Positions 1 through 11,585 of a stretch of DNA of 64,000 bases are shown one piece after another. The DNA is from Rhizomucor pusillus (lineage: Eukaryota; Mucoromycota; Mucoromycetes; Mucorales; Lichtheimiaceae): NCBI GenBank assembly GCA_900175165.2, contig FWWN02000225.1, positions 1 through 64,000 of the forward strand, given 5' to 3'. The notes beneath the pieces were generated by a model. It ran no database searches. It was not told the DNA's origin and saw only the letters and a program-made list of their open reading frames with translations. Positions within the stretch are counted from its first letter, which is position 1. Every line of letters begins with the position of its first letter. Both the position numbers and the translations under genes were made by a program.

Positions 1-299
1 GCGTAGTTGCAACTGGTGCAACTGGTGCTTACTTAGACGAAAAGTTACCATCATAGTTGTAGGCTCAATGGGCATGGATGGGACCCAACGACGTAGAAAG
101 AGATCATAACGTTCAACATGCCGATTATTCCATCCGATGAACACCCTATACTATCAGCTGCTGAGTGAGGTCCGGAAGTATCCGACGCGAAAACCATGAC
201 GACAGAAATAATGGAGCAAATATACAACTATGTATTAGAGAGATTAAAGAAACCGCGGCAGTCCGAAGAAGCCCCGTCGCGCTTTTAGTGTCGAGAATA

Positions 300-1900
300 A
301 CGAACAAGTACATTGGAAGAGGATAGTGATGTGGATCCTGGTCCAGAACGACGTCCGCGACGTCGCGCCTCCAGGGGCTATCTGGCAATTGGAGATCAAA
401 TCAGTTCCCAAACAACGTTACAATCAAGGGCAAGGAAGCCTATGGTGGAACTATATAGTGGACGATTGGTGAGCATGATATGTCGAGCGCTTTGATGAAA
501 TATTGAAATCGAAGCGTCAAATATGCCAAAAAGAACCGGGTATCTCAGACCACCGTTGGTCATCAGCAATTTCGCCAGCTGAATGCCGCTTGACTGCAGC
601 AATAGCATCCCAACGATGACGTTTGCCCCCGAGAACATTCGATACATCGATCATATATACTCGGGTGCCAACGGTGAAGAGGAAACATGTATGACAGAGA
701 TGTAAGTTGATCCACTATACTGCACATGCGACAGAAGTGATATAATTTTGCAGATGGGTCCTTTTATTTTATTTTATTTTATTTCTTTTTTGTCGCTTGA
801 CGACTTTGATGATTTATGTGCACGAAACAGACAGCTAGAAAGAATCTTGCATCAGTCCATAATGCGATCCCCATGATGCCCTTTTTCTATATTCTCGGAC
901 TGTGGAAAGTGTATGTATATTTCCAACGTCGCTCGTGTCATTTGAACCGTTATTAATGGCCTGTGCAGTCACTGACCGAAGGAATTGTCGCAACAAGAAA
1001 GGCGAAACTAGATCTTAAGTCCGAAGTGCTCTCAAAAACGATCAGGGCGGAATTCTCGTGGCTGATATCCTAGAAAGCTTAACCAAAAGGTTCCTAAATC
1101 GGCCACCAGAGGATTGCATGACCGAAGAAACGCTCATCAGACAAATCATGCAGATGTGCGTTGACCGTATATTTTTATATGACAATGAACTTGAACTTAA
1201 ATTCAACTGGTAAGTCTTGAAAGGGACTCGCTTTATTTCTCGCATGATTAATTTAGATAGAACATTTGTAGGTCTAACGCTTTCTTGGAAAACGGAGACG
1301 CAGCCAACAATAATTACAAGTCTGGTTACATCGCTGCGATCGAGATTGATAAAAGCTTCAGATTTGATGTTCTTGTCAGAGGTCAAAAAGCGGAGGGCTC
1401 ATAGCAATCAACCATTATCTGACCTCGTCAAAACTTGGGAAGGACTCAAGTGCTAGATCCGCTCGTTGATTCTGGAGTCCAATCACCCAAAATATACTGA
1501 ATTCACACTGCAGGTACCTAAAGAGCCACCGTAGTTCGCTTTCAAAAAACTAACTGTAGCGCAAGGTGATGTCTGTAGAATTTTCAAAGCAGATTTGGAA
1601 TTTGATGCTGTACATCGAATGATGGAGATAACTCATTTTCGGCTGGTCAAAGGCTCCGTCGGATATAAATCTAACGGTCTCCATTGCTGTAAAACTGGTA
1701 CATCTCAAGGCAAATGATATTCGATCACATGTTTTCTCCTCCACTTGCAGACTTTTCCATTCTGATGCTATGTCCGTCTAGTGGATTGTTGATGATTTTG
1801 ATGTATCTACGACTTTGATGAAATACAGAAAGGAGAGCCTGGAATATGCAAAGGAGAAACGAGGCCTATTTGATACCCGAATGCTGTAATATCCCTGTGC
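300..1900 (+). pseudogene. Decayed accessory gene, copy A
   Basis: Coding-like stretches in shifting frames: 1060-1200 reads ADILESLTKRFLNRPPED and ends in KFNW just before a GTAAGT donor. 1270-1450 reads on with SGYIAAIEIDKSFRF and DLVKTWEGLK. 1560-1690 gives KADLEFDAVHRMMEITHF. In-frame stops and frame changes break it throughout, so it cannot make one protein. The block at 1060-1200 is matched by a second block at 2240-2390 (copy B), which shows a tandem duplicated family. It resembles lineage-specific accessory proteins of mucoralean fungi that I recall, but I cannot name a function. Limits are approximate, and more introns than I resolved are possible. Confidence 0.4.
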
Positions 1901-1929
1901 ATCCATTCTTTACTTCTTTAACTGAGATT

Positions 1930-2400
1930 CTGTGGTAGATCATTGGACTTTATCTTCCTTTTTCCCAAGCCAAGGATTCTTGCTTGGAAGACAAAAGATT
2001 CGAGGAATCTCTGAGAAATTAGATTTGGGCCAATCTCGAGACGAACAGGAAGTTCGAATTTTTCAACGACGATCTGCATTCAATCTCAAGGACAATGCAG
2101 AAGGGATTATTTTATAATCTGTATGTACGAAAGATGGATTTCTAATCACTGTTAGGCTATTATTGAAGGTGCAATAAGCGCAAAAAGAGCCATCCATGAA
2201 TCCAAAGGCGTTTGCCTGTTGAAAGAAGATATAAGGGCAATTGAATTCCATGAAGTCATGGATAGCCTCCTCAACCAGTCCTATGCATGGCAAAATTCTT
2301 ATCTTTCCGAGGAAACGTTTATAAAGCAATGTGTCCAGATATTTATTGACCATACATTCAGTTACGACACTCGCTGTTCATATAATTGGTAAATTGCATA
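1930..2400 (+). pseudogene. Decayed accessory gene, copy B
   Basis: Second, shorter copy of the family seen just upstream. The diagnostic part (about 2240-2390) reads EVMDSLLNQSYAWQNSYL, then SEETFIKQCVQIFIDHTFSY and a closing YNW before GTAAAT. Copy A has the same order: DILESLTKRFL, then TEETLIRQIMQMCVDRIFLY, then FNW. Conserved positions include EET, IxQ, the hydrophobic run before D, and the terminal N-W at the exon edge. Nothing after 2400 continues the protein. It is probably a truncated tandem duplicate. Confidence 0.4.
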
Positions 2401-4055
2401 TCTGTCTGTTCCTGACAGATTCTCAGTTTGAGGTCCTAGGACCACTGCTTGTCTTCAACACCATCCACTAGGTAGAAACTTGATTACGTGTGGGGTTTTC
2501 AGCCGCAAAATTGATATTTGTTTGATATACTTGTCGTAGAAGTTAAATGGCGGAACATCAAGGCAATCCCGAAACTGATTCCCTTGCACTTGTGGAAATG
2601 CAAGCATTAGAGCAAAGGCTCGACGAGGTTTTCCCACAGAGTATTGGTCGCTTGGAAGAAGAACAGAGGGCCAACTCCAGCCGCATGGATGACATTGTTG
2701 CCGAGTTGCAAGGGCTCCGACTATGGCTGCTGTCACACCCTTTGCACTGCTGCTCTTAGATATCGAACTTTCGGATGAACATGAAGTCTCCGTTGTTCGA
2801 GGCGATGTTATCCCAATTGATTTTGCTCGATTTTTTCGCCTGTTACCAACAGTCCTACACCTAGGCGTGTTGCTAGTCTCTCGCAGCGTAAAGGCCATAC
2901 ATGCTGCGGATCTTCGGATAATGATGTGCTAGAGACTACAAATTTGAAATTTGCATCGATGAATTCTTTTAGCGGATAAGGTTTGTTCTTTTGCTTGCAA
3001 CCCGAAATGAAAGAAGCTATTTCTACAAAGAATAAGACTGCGTGTAGTCTATCATGTTGCCAAATATACTGTCTTCTATCCGGGAACTGTCGTCTATGTC
3101 AATTAGCAACGCTTTTGTAAGGAACAGTCGAGCCCGTATCGCTCTTCCAGACAGCAGGCAATGCGCGGATTACGCGACTGTGAGGTTCAAGACGATCATG
3201 TTCCTGCACCGAGATGTGAAAATCAGCATATCTCCTACCCATTAGATTCTGAAATGTCTCTCTATCAGTTGTCCTTATTTATGGCTACGATCCCAACCGG
3301 TTCGTTCATGGACGGCTTCATATGGTAGCTTTTACCATACAGACACGTTCTGGGCAATGATGTAAGTTTTAGCATCAAAATTATGGATCGCCTGCAACAT
3401 CAACTAGATAAATCGCCAGATCGACGAGCTATCTGGTAAGAACTTGCCTTCCGTTGAGAAACGATGTATTCGTGGCTGCCTCGTCCCTGCCGCGCAATAA
3501 TGAATCAGTGTGGAAGAAATTGGAGAGATTATATGGATAATGCATACTGTCTTCCCCGAGAAGTGTGCTGTAACAGGAGAGCAAATGGAGTTGTGCTCGC
3601 AGAAAGCGAAGAACAGATGATCATGCGCAGAGAAGCATAACGAAACAATTGGCGGGGATCTAGACGCAACGTTCATATTATTCATGATCAGCATACATTT
3701 ACGTTGCTGTATGTTGTATGATTTGTAAAATTAGATTTATGTCTATAAGAATAAACAATCAAAGCGGCCTCTTTGCTTGTAGATGCACAACAGGTTTCTA
3801 TATAAATATACTTTGCAGTAGACCTATGTGAGCAGCAAAGGATAGAGATCATAAACTGTGGGCCACGGCTCGAATTGATCCTTGGCTCTGAGCTTGCGTG
3901 ACTCTGAAGAGCAATTGCAGAAAAGGAGCGCGATTTCAAACGAGCGCACTATCGGGTCCTGCTTACTGAATACCATACTTTATAGTTTCTACTCTGGTAA
4001 GAAAACAACGACGTTGCGGCATATAACTGAATGTCTTTGCTAATGCAAATACGAA
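2401..4055. other. Accessory interval, no intact gene
   Basis: No reading frame here has convincing coding character. Short stretches near 3400-3640 (for example REVCCNRRANGVVLAESEEQ) look like eroded coding DNA but are cut by stops. The last 100 bases form the upstream region of LSM12. Confidence 0.4.
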
Positions 4056-4895
4056 ATGAATAAGATGGAAGGCACAGCACAGCAGTCGCAGCGCCGAAAG
4101 TCCTTCACAAAGTCGACGACCGCGACCGTTGGGCCGGCCAGGACATCGTTGGAAGGGTTAGTGGGCCGCCAAATCAAGATCAAGACTGCTTCCAACGAAC
4201 AGATTGAAGGACGCATCTTTACATACGATCGCGTATCGAACTTTATTGCGCTAGATATCCTTTTTGATTCTACAGTTGAAATGCTGCTAACTATCAAAAC
4301 CTTTCCGAAATCATCTCCTTGACGCAGAAACACAGTGCTCTAGCCCGCCTCGTCATACCCGTAAAGGACTACCTTTTCGAATTATAAAGATTTCACATAT
4401 CAAAGAAGTCTTGTCAAACGAGCCGGCAACGGATCCAGAGTTCTTTCCTATCAATTATCTATATGTCGACCGTCTGAACGCACGCGAATCTGCAGGAGTC
4501 AAGAACTTACGCCAGCGTGTAGCGAGAATGGGTGTCGGCGTGACCAAAGAAGCTCAAGATATATTCGATGCACTGAGCAAGACGTAAGTGGCAATCTAGT
4601 TGCAAGAAAGCATGGCATTTCTCATGCAACAGCTTCTTGTACGTCTCAGATTACCATGTCGCTGGGCAAACGATACTATTGTTGTATTGGATGAGGTTCT
4701 TATAACACCACCTTACGATGTTGACAATTGCAAAGCGAACTTGTCTTCAGCCGCGTCGCTAGCCCGTGTAAAGAAAGTTGTAAGTTTGATGGAGTTTGGA
4801 TGTAAAGACCAGATACGCTGTTATTAACAGCTCCTTTTAATAATTTGCAGCTGGAAGGAGAGAGGAAACGTATGGGAAATGCAAGGAAACAATAA
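4056..4895 (+). CDS. LSM12: LSM12 homologue (Lsm and anticodon-binding domains)
   Basis: RNA-binding protein of the LSM12 family: an N-terminal Lsm fold followed by the AD (anticodon-binding-like) domain. The family works with ataxin-2/Pbp1-type proteins in mRNA control (family knowledge). Exons 4056-4254, 4334-4583, 4650-4779 and 4851-4895 sum to 624 nt, 207 residues; human LSM12 has 195. Visible landmarks are LVGRQIKIKTASNEQIEGR (Lsm strands), FIALECSSPP (human has LALKCPSSS at this place), INYLYVDRL, and the AD-domain signature IVVLDEVLITPPYDVDNC. Intron 1 (4255-4333) is AT-AC. No GT-AG choice I could find keeps the frame, while the AT-AC junction restores the family alignment exactly. The G-patch gene follows on the same strand. 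Confidence 0.93.
4255..4333 (+). other. U12-type AT-AC intron in LSM12
   Basis: The intron starts ATATCCTTTTT, the canonical AT-AC U12 donor, and ends ...AAACAC. A U12 branch-site match, TCTCCTTGAC, lies at 4314-4323. Its branch adenosine at 4322 is 11 nt from the intron end, inside the usual narrow U12 window. The junction is phase 1 (G|AG gives Glu). Alternatives fail: a GTTGAA donor at 4275 paired with the GCAG at 4326 runs into a stop after about 19 codons. A GTATCG donor at 4233 paired with the TAG at 4344 also gives a stop. Confidence 0.85.
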
Positions 4896-5037
4896 AGTGT
4901 GTAGTTGAAACGATATATTCTTTGAAGTCTGTTGCGATGCTGTGAGATGCTGGCTGTTCCTCGGACTTACGGAGTCGATATTCCAATCATCAAAGTTTTT
5001 TCCCCTTTGTGTTCTTCACTTTGAATTGCTTGTCTAG

Positions 5038-6093
5038 ATGCTCGACAAGTGGAACGATTCCTTTGCTAAATCACAGCTTGAAAAGTACGGCTGGAAAAGG
5101 CAAGTACAGAAGGACTTTACTCTTCTGACGATAAGCGATCTTCGATGATTGACATCGATCTGTAGCGGTGAAGGCTTAGGAAAGGAAAAACATGGTAATG
5201 CCAAACATATTACCGTAACAGTCAAGAACGACACCAAAGGCGTTGGCAGCAACAATGAGCAATGGGACTTTGCCTGGTGGGACCACTTATACAACAAAAG
5301 CGCCAACGCTGTCAGCGTTGCAAAGGATAGCGAAGCTGGTGTAGTAAGTTATGTCGATCGTAAAGTGAGAATATGCACGAGTTAAATATTGTTTGCATCG
5401 TTTTCATTGTTATAGGTCAAAATCGAAACGAAGAAGAAGATTGGAGAGAGGCGGACGCGAACAGGCATTATTAGTGCACATCGTCCCACCGGGAAGAAGG
5501 AACCTACCAGCATGGCTGCAGTGGCAGAAGAACAAAATCTATCCGATTCTGTGCGGGATCTACAGACAAATATGTCGCAGATAATTGCCCGGACATCATT
5601 ATACAGTGGTTTCGTAAAGAGCTCGTAGGTGAATGCATAATCTATATGTATACGCAGCATTAAAAGCAGATCTTGAAGCACGCAGTCTCCTTCATCGACT
5701 CCGCAAACACCAAGCGACGATGAAGATGATCAAAAAGATTACTCAATCAAAATAACGGACGAAGAATTGTTTGCTGCATGTGAAGGGAGGACAGCTCGGA
5801 AGGGAGGTCGTGGCCTTGTAGAACAGAAGGGGAAATATGCAAGAGTCATGACGGAATATCTCAAATACGCCAATGATGAAAAGAACGAAACGCCTGTGAA
5901 ACGAGACGTACCAGAAGGGAACGAAGCTACATCAGCGACAAAGGGTAAGATTTCACGGAAAGAAAAGAAGAAGAAAAAGGACAAGAAGCGGAAACTCTCT
6001 GATGATAACAAGACCAGCCCGCCGTCGAAAAAACATAAGAAAGAAAAGAAAGAGAAAAAGCAGAAGAAAAAGAAGAAGGATAAAAAGGACTAG
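5038..6093 (+). CDS. G-patch protein, GPATCH4/Tma23-like
   Basis: Nucleolar G-patch protein, probably in ribosome biogenesis (inferred from the family). Exons 5038-5099, 5166-5343, 5416-5624 and 5679-6093 sum to 864 nt, 287 residues. The N-terminal G-patch shows YGWKSGEGLGKEKHG, then KNDTKGVG and WDFAWWDHLYNKSAN. This order (G-patch, KxDxxGxG, WWxxLFN) matches human GPATCH4 and yeast Tma23. The C-terminus, from about residue 225, is almost pure Lys/Glu/Asp (KEKKEKKQKKKKK), a typical nucleolar tail. Intron 1 (5100-5165) is GC-AG with the usual strong donor AG|GCAAGT. The last acceptor (5678) was chosen by frame and is the least certain. Confidence 0.88.
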
Positions 6094-6343
6094 ATTTCTC
6101 CCTCCACATATTGTAATACCTGCATCATCAGCATTCTCCATATGCATTTGTATTTACCATCCATGCCATAACTTCGAAATCTTGCCATTCTTTTAACGCT
6201 GGTGTTAGGAAAAGCTTGATTCGCACAATAGAACTTCGAACAGCAATGGCATCTTAAACACATATTGTGATTCGCCACTTTACTGGAACTGGTTGTCCAG
6301 TTGCCTACCTCTATACAAATGATCACTCAATGCATATCTTGTC

Positions 6344-7280
6344 GTGATGGTAAATAACGCCATGCAAAATCACAATCGATTGCTGCATAGTAGAAGAAGG
6401 CACAATCAAAGCTTTCTAACCAAATACAAATATACAGTGGTGCACTTTCCATGTTATGCGAGCATAGTCGGAAAATATCCCCCAAAAGATACGCATAGAG
6501 ATGCCGAAAGGAGAGCGGATATCCATCAGCAAATCTTCCTCAAGATGAAATCTATAATGCATTCTGGAACAGTGGAGCAATTCATACAGGAATATGACGA
6601 TTTCAAGAGGTCTGGTATCGAGGTCAATTACATTATCAATTCTTACTACTTCGCTTCTGCAGATTAGTTGAACCTTGCGAGGGACTTACTGAATATTGCG
6701 ACAGACAATGTTTGACAACAGATAGTACGAAAAATGGACTGCCTGTTGTCAACTAGAGCTATCTATCAAGGTGAAAACAAACAAGCAGCTCAAAAACACC
6801 TATTCGGAGCATAAGGGCAATCGCAGAATTGATCGGCTTATTTATATCTTATATCAACACTGTTGAGACGAGATTCAAAAGAAAGGTCGACCGGATCTCA
6901 GTAAACATTGGCCGGATGGGTCCTGCAGAAAGAGAACGACGACGAAGGAAGCTGGATGCTGGAGCCATCGCATCAGAGAGAGTGCACAACGTGAAAGCGA
7001 TGATGTATTTTTTGTGCGTTCGTTTGCAAAAACGTCATTCGAAGTTGAAAGCTTCACCATCAAGCGAAGGAAGCTAGACGGCGTGATTGATACATGCAGC
7101 AGCAGGTACCCATTGGCGTTGATTGAGTTTGTAGGCAGCATACATACAAATTAAAAAGTCAAGAATCATGAAGACAGGAAGAAACTCGAGGAACTATGCA
7201 AAGAAGCAATCACGCACTGGCTTGAATTGACAAGAAATGATCATGCATTCATCTTTTGCGCACCATTCCACCGTAATAGA
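6344..7280 (+). pseudogene. MULE-like transposase remnant
   Basis: Fragments in several frames share one order: TVEQFIQEYDDFKRS near 6570; then STKNGLPVVN and QLKNTYSEHKGNRRIDRLIY (about 6725-6850); VETRFKRKVDRISVN with GRMGPAERERRRRKLDA (about 6860-6970); DDVFFVRSFAKTSFEVESF (about 7000-7060); and KKLEELCKEAITHWLEL (about 7180-7230). The first parts resemble the C-terminal half of Mutator-like (MULE) transposases. The VRSF...VESF stretch resembles the strand pair before a SWIM zinc motif. At least two frameshifts and several stops break it. I saw no terminal inverted repeats. The assignment rests on pattern memory. Confidence 0.45.
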
Positions 7281-8090
7281 ACAGCCACGACGCAAATCAT
7301 ACAATATTAATCCTAGACGAATTTTAGATGGGAACTTGTCACTGGAATCGTTCGAGAAAGTGTCAGAAATTGGCACACATGTGCCAAACGTATTTTAAGG
7401 TAGGACTCGTCTCGAAAGGATAAGGACCCAATTATTGACTTATCTCTCATTAGACCAAATTTCCCGAAATAATTCTCGAGGTAAAAAATTGGCGAAGCAA
7501 GTGAAATGGATATTTTCGTGGCGAAATGATCTTCTCAGGACTGCGAAGCGACTATGTAAAAAGGAATGACGATAACCGAAATGAAAACGTTTTGAGGTAA
7601 GTTGAGGTACCTCAAAATTCATTGCACCCGAGGTTGATTTCTATCACGTGATCCTGACACATCGAGATGACAACGCGCATCCAATAACGACCTGCAGGAT
7701 CCATCCTTTCGCCTGCTACGCCTGCTATAATTGTGCTTCTCTTCTATCTTTTATCATATTTTCTCTTCCCCTCAATAAACTGAAACATAATCTTACCAGC
7801 AGTATGATTGCATGATCAGATGCAGCCGTGCATAGACGGAGGATACAGCGCAGAACAGAAGGACAAGACAGAACAAGACAGGATAGGATGGTGCTAAGTG
7901 CTTCCAAGTAAAAAGACACAGATAAGAAGCATAACAAGAATAGAGAAGGTAACAAGTAAATCGCATAATATAGTTTTGATAGTTAGCAATCCTATTGCCC
8001 TATAGTCGTATAGTCCTATAATCCTATAATCCTTCTTCCTTTAACACAAGTCTCAGAGTACTTGTTCGCTGTGTAGACCGCCTATACGCC
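7281..8090. other. Non-coding interval
   Basis: No supported gene. A short imperfect direct repeat based on CCTATAATC/CTATAGTC lies at about 7990-8035. Confidence 0.4.
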
Positions 8091-8651
8091 TCAAAAACGA
8101 ATATAAATATAACAAATAATTACAGCGTTACAACGTGAAGACAGAGATGCTGAGATGCTATTATAATATACAGATAGCTGATACACACCATTACCAACAT
8201 GTTGCTGTTCCTCTCTACAGGTTGGAACAGAGTCTTCTGAAGCTACAGAGTTGCACTGAGTCCTTAACGAAGTCATCAACTATGGTCTGAGAGATTTTGA
8301 GCCCTTCGAATCTTTGAAGCGGTCGTCCCATCAGCAGCTGAAGGATTCTCATCCACGTACTCGAGAACAATCTTCTTATGCTGTTCATCGAGGATACACG
8401 GGCGATCATTCTTCTTAGGCGTCACGAAGATACGTATTATCAGAATCTAACTGGTACCGTTTGGTCCACATTTGAGCCATGCGAACGTGGATACCCAGCT
8501 GCTTTGCGGCAGTTGAAGTGCGCAGAACTTTCGCAAACATCAGTTTGGAGAACCTGACTTTGTTCTGGTCAATGTAGAGTATGTACGTTGATCTAGGCTT
8601 CTCCCATGCGAACGCCCAAGTCTTCTTTCGCATCTTCAGCCTGCATGACAA
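8091..8651 (-). pseudogene. Tc1/mariner-like transposase N-terminal remnant
   Basis: Reading leftwards from 8560, TAAKQLGIHVRMAQMWTKRY is a helix-turn-helix typical of transposase N-termini (alternating Ala/Gly turn, then R-x-x-Q-x-W). A frame change near 8415 leads into RPCILDEQHKKIVLEYVDEN (8409-8350), the linker found in mucoralean Tc1-like transposases of the form GRP-x-IL-x-x-H-K. A further change leads to DDFVKDSVQL. No DDE catalytic domain follows, so about two thirds of the gene is missing. Confidence 0.5.
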
Positions 8652-9147
8652 CTGTTTCGCAGTTTGCTCTCGCGAGGCAGATTACGCAAGTACTGCGTGT
8701 AAGAACTTACCGTATCAAGAGCATACTGCTCCTTATCTACGATGGAGTTCTCAGGCGCAGGCCTACATGTTCATCAACAGCATTACCCTGCTTCCATTAT
8801 AGAAAAATTGAATGCTCATCTTGCTATGTAAATTTTCAATGCACAATGTAGTAGAAGAAAGCTGAGCTTAAGAGTGCTTATGGACGTCTTTATACTCTCG
8901 TATCTGCCCATTTTTGTGCGGTAAGTCATCTATTCTCCCATTTGGGGCTACTTTACTTTCGAAAAGAGTGTACAGTGCGTCATACTGGTAGGGCTTGGCT
9001 GCTGTCTACTAGGCTTGGCACCAGGCTATTTTCGGCGCCGGACCCCCGCATCTTCCAAATATAGTACACTGTTTTCTGAGGCATCAATATATGAAGCTTG
9101 CATTCTCTTCTATTCTTGAGAAACACTTTTCTCTATAAACCTACCTT

Positions 9148-9948
9148 ATGTACTTTGATCATAACGCAAACGGTGTGCAGCACAATTCGTATCAGACTTA
9201 TAATCAACATGGCGACCCATATTCAGGACAATATCCTACGCCGCCGCCTTTGCCCGCCATGGAAGCAGACACCGAGCAATATTCCATTCCCATATCAGCA
9301 ACCGCTGCAGATCATACCCCAACACAGAACACTGTAGATGCAAGGCCTATATCAATACCTTATAACCACCGTAGTCCTGCATCAGATCAACAGTATATTG
9401 ATGTCAGCAGCAGTGACCAAGAGCAATACTACTTTGGAACATACAGAGACGCTTTCGAGCAGGAACAAGAACCTCTGTCATCTAACAAGAGCTCCAGGAA
9501 GGAACAAGAGTCACAACGAAAATTCGGATTTTTCTCGCGATGGTCAAATGCGAAAAATAAGACTGAAAAGACGCAAAACATAACTACCGGAACATCAGCT
9601 GTGGGACCGACTTTAGCACCGGAGAATGAGAAAGAATCCTACAAAATGGAGCCGTTTGAAGCATATATTCGAAAGCGCCCATCGTTTACATGCACGACAT
9701 ACCTTTGCTTTCTACTATTTTTCATTCTATTTGGAGGCGGCATAGCTTTGATGATAGTCTCCAAAGTTTTCCGGGATCAATGCTCAGGTCAATGTGGTGG
9801 TGACGCATCCAACGATACCTTCTGTCAAGCTCGTTGTAATTCGACTTTGCGAAGTGTCATGCTATATGCTGGAGCAGTGTTGACCGGTCTCGGAGGCCTA
9901 GGCATCCTTTGGCAATTGATCAAATGGAGATGCTGCATGAGAAGATAG
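9148..9948 (+). CDS. Two-helix membrane protein with Cys-rich loop
   Basis: Not recognised. A 266-residue single-exon protein. Residues 1-170 are polar, rich in Gln/Ser/Tyr/Pro and likely disordered. A hydrophobic segment follows at about 188-208 (YLCFLLFFILFGGGIALMIV), then a short Cys-rich loop, QCSGQCGG...FCQARCNST, with spacing C-x3-C-x10-C-x3-C. The second hydrophobic segment is AGAVLTGLGGLGILWQLI, and a basic end CCMRR closes the protein. A soluble N-tail, two helices and a Cys-paired loop suggest both ends in the cytosol and the loop outside. A paralogue with a 1-nt frameshift lies at 18102-18811 on the other strand, so this is a small lineage family. Confidence 0.7.
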   Translation: MYFDHNANGVQHNSYQTYNQHGDPYSGQYPTPPPLPAMEADTEQYSIPISATAADHTPTQNTVDARPISIPYNHRSPASDQQYIDVSSSDQEQYYFGTYRDAFEQEQEPLSSNKSSRKEQESQRKFGFFSRWSNAKNKTEKTQNITTGTSAVGPTLAPENEKESYKMEPFEAYIRKRPSFTCTTYLCFLLFFILFGGGIALMIVSKVFRDQCSGQCGGDASNDTFCQARCNSTLRSVMLYAGAVLTGLGGLGILWQLIKWRCCMRR

Positions 9949-11585
9949 AACCTACATAATATTGCCATCATCAGAATGACGCACTGTAAATAGTATTTTT
10001 ACGATAGTTACATACATACTTCCATTTGTTACATTCATGAAAGTAATTCTCTGTTGATACAGTCTGATGCTATGCGCATATATGCAAATTATCAAGAGGG
10101 GATAATTCTAAAAATTTTGCGTGACGAACTAAAATGTTCCTGTGTCTCTTTGATGTCTGCCAACCCACCTTCAGCAAAAAGCTGGGCATTTAGACTTTGT
10201 ATGAGGGACAATATGTGCAGCTGAATCTGCTGATCATGTAGTATAAGCATTCCCTTATCATATTGGACGAGCAGCTCTGAATTGGCCGACCCGCACAATC
10301 ATCTGCTATCGATCGACTCGCTGGTCAGCAAAATTTATTGCAGATCTATACAAAAGAGTGTCTGACAGAAAGTTGAACAAAGCAACCGCCATTGAAGAAC
10401 TCGTTGTGTGAAGATTCTGTCATGGATGCAACTCGAGTATCACAGTATATCTACATATTATTTTCTACTACACATTGAAAAGATACATAGATCTTTATAT
10501 TTTTACAAGCGCTTTACACTTCGCTTCTCTCGCTGTCCTTGGCTCGCTAAAGCTCATTGCTAATCCGAATCTGTGGAATAAACTCGCTTGACCCTCATAA
10601 ACCACTATTCTCCGACGGTTTTGCATCCGCTTCCCTACTGCCTAAGCACAGCCCCGCCCAATTCCCGGTTTATTGAGGTATACGCTCGCGCAGATAAATG
10701 TGCATGAGGCAAAGCACTTTCCCCGTTGTCGATATCATCGACTATTTTCCACCATGGCACTCTTTCACCAACATTCCAATTGTCATAATTTGAAAGCTCG
10801 ATATCATGTTGCTGTTTGCACACCATCAAGCCTAATTCCCTACGCGGAAAGAGTAGAGCATAATAAAGTGGATAGTAAAATCATATATGCCATTAGTACG
10901 ACTTCTAGCGTAATTGCCTTTGTGTTTTCATCATCACTCATCATACATAATCGCAACATTTAAACACAGACGTGTGTATTATATTGACGAGGCTCTCGTT
11001 TTATTGATGTTTACTTTAAGTAGAAGATTTTTTCACTAGTTCCAACATGTTTAAACCTTCCATTTTTGTGAGTTAGTAGCGCTCAAAAAGGCAATCTTCC
11101 CTTTCTGCAGAATGATGTCTACTGGACGTACTACTTATACAGCAGGCTGTCACTATAATGCGTACTGTTAGTGCTTTTCAAATTGGCGAAAAGTGTTCAG
11201 TACCTTCCCATTTGAACGAAATTCAATTATTTCTCAACGATCACTCAATTATCACTCACATGGTCTAGGTGTCGGAGACATTATGATTTTTGGTCCTTTC
11301 ATCACTAGCGTCCTGCTATTCTATCTATTCTTCTTTATTTGTTTCCTTCCTTGTAATTTAACTTTGAATGTTTCTTTATTAATAAAGGTAAAGAATACCA
11401 TCACTACGCTAGAGTCAATGATACATAGCAATACTCCAAAGCATACAAGAATAATATAAGCATAGGATTGCAGTACTCAATAACTATGGTGGCGTTGGTG
11501 ATTGCCGAAATATCTCCTCAAACGATGAAGAAGTCGCCTTGATGAAGCGTATCATTTGCACACGCAAAAGCTCTAAAGAGCACTG
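9949..11585. other. Intergenic interval
   Basis: I see no gene here. Several open stretches (for example near 10673 and 11193) lack any family signature or plausible splice continuation. Confidence 0.45.

Noticed and set aside
4275..4326. GTTGAA...GCAG as an ordinary intron in LSM12
   Set aside because: Gives a frame that ends in a stop shortly after and loses the family alignment; the AT-AC intron fits both.
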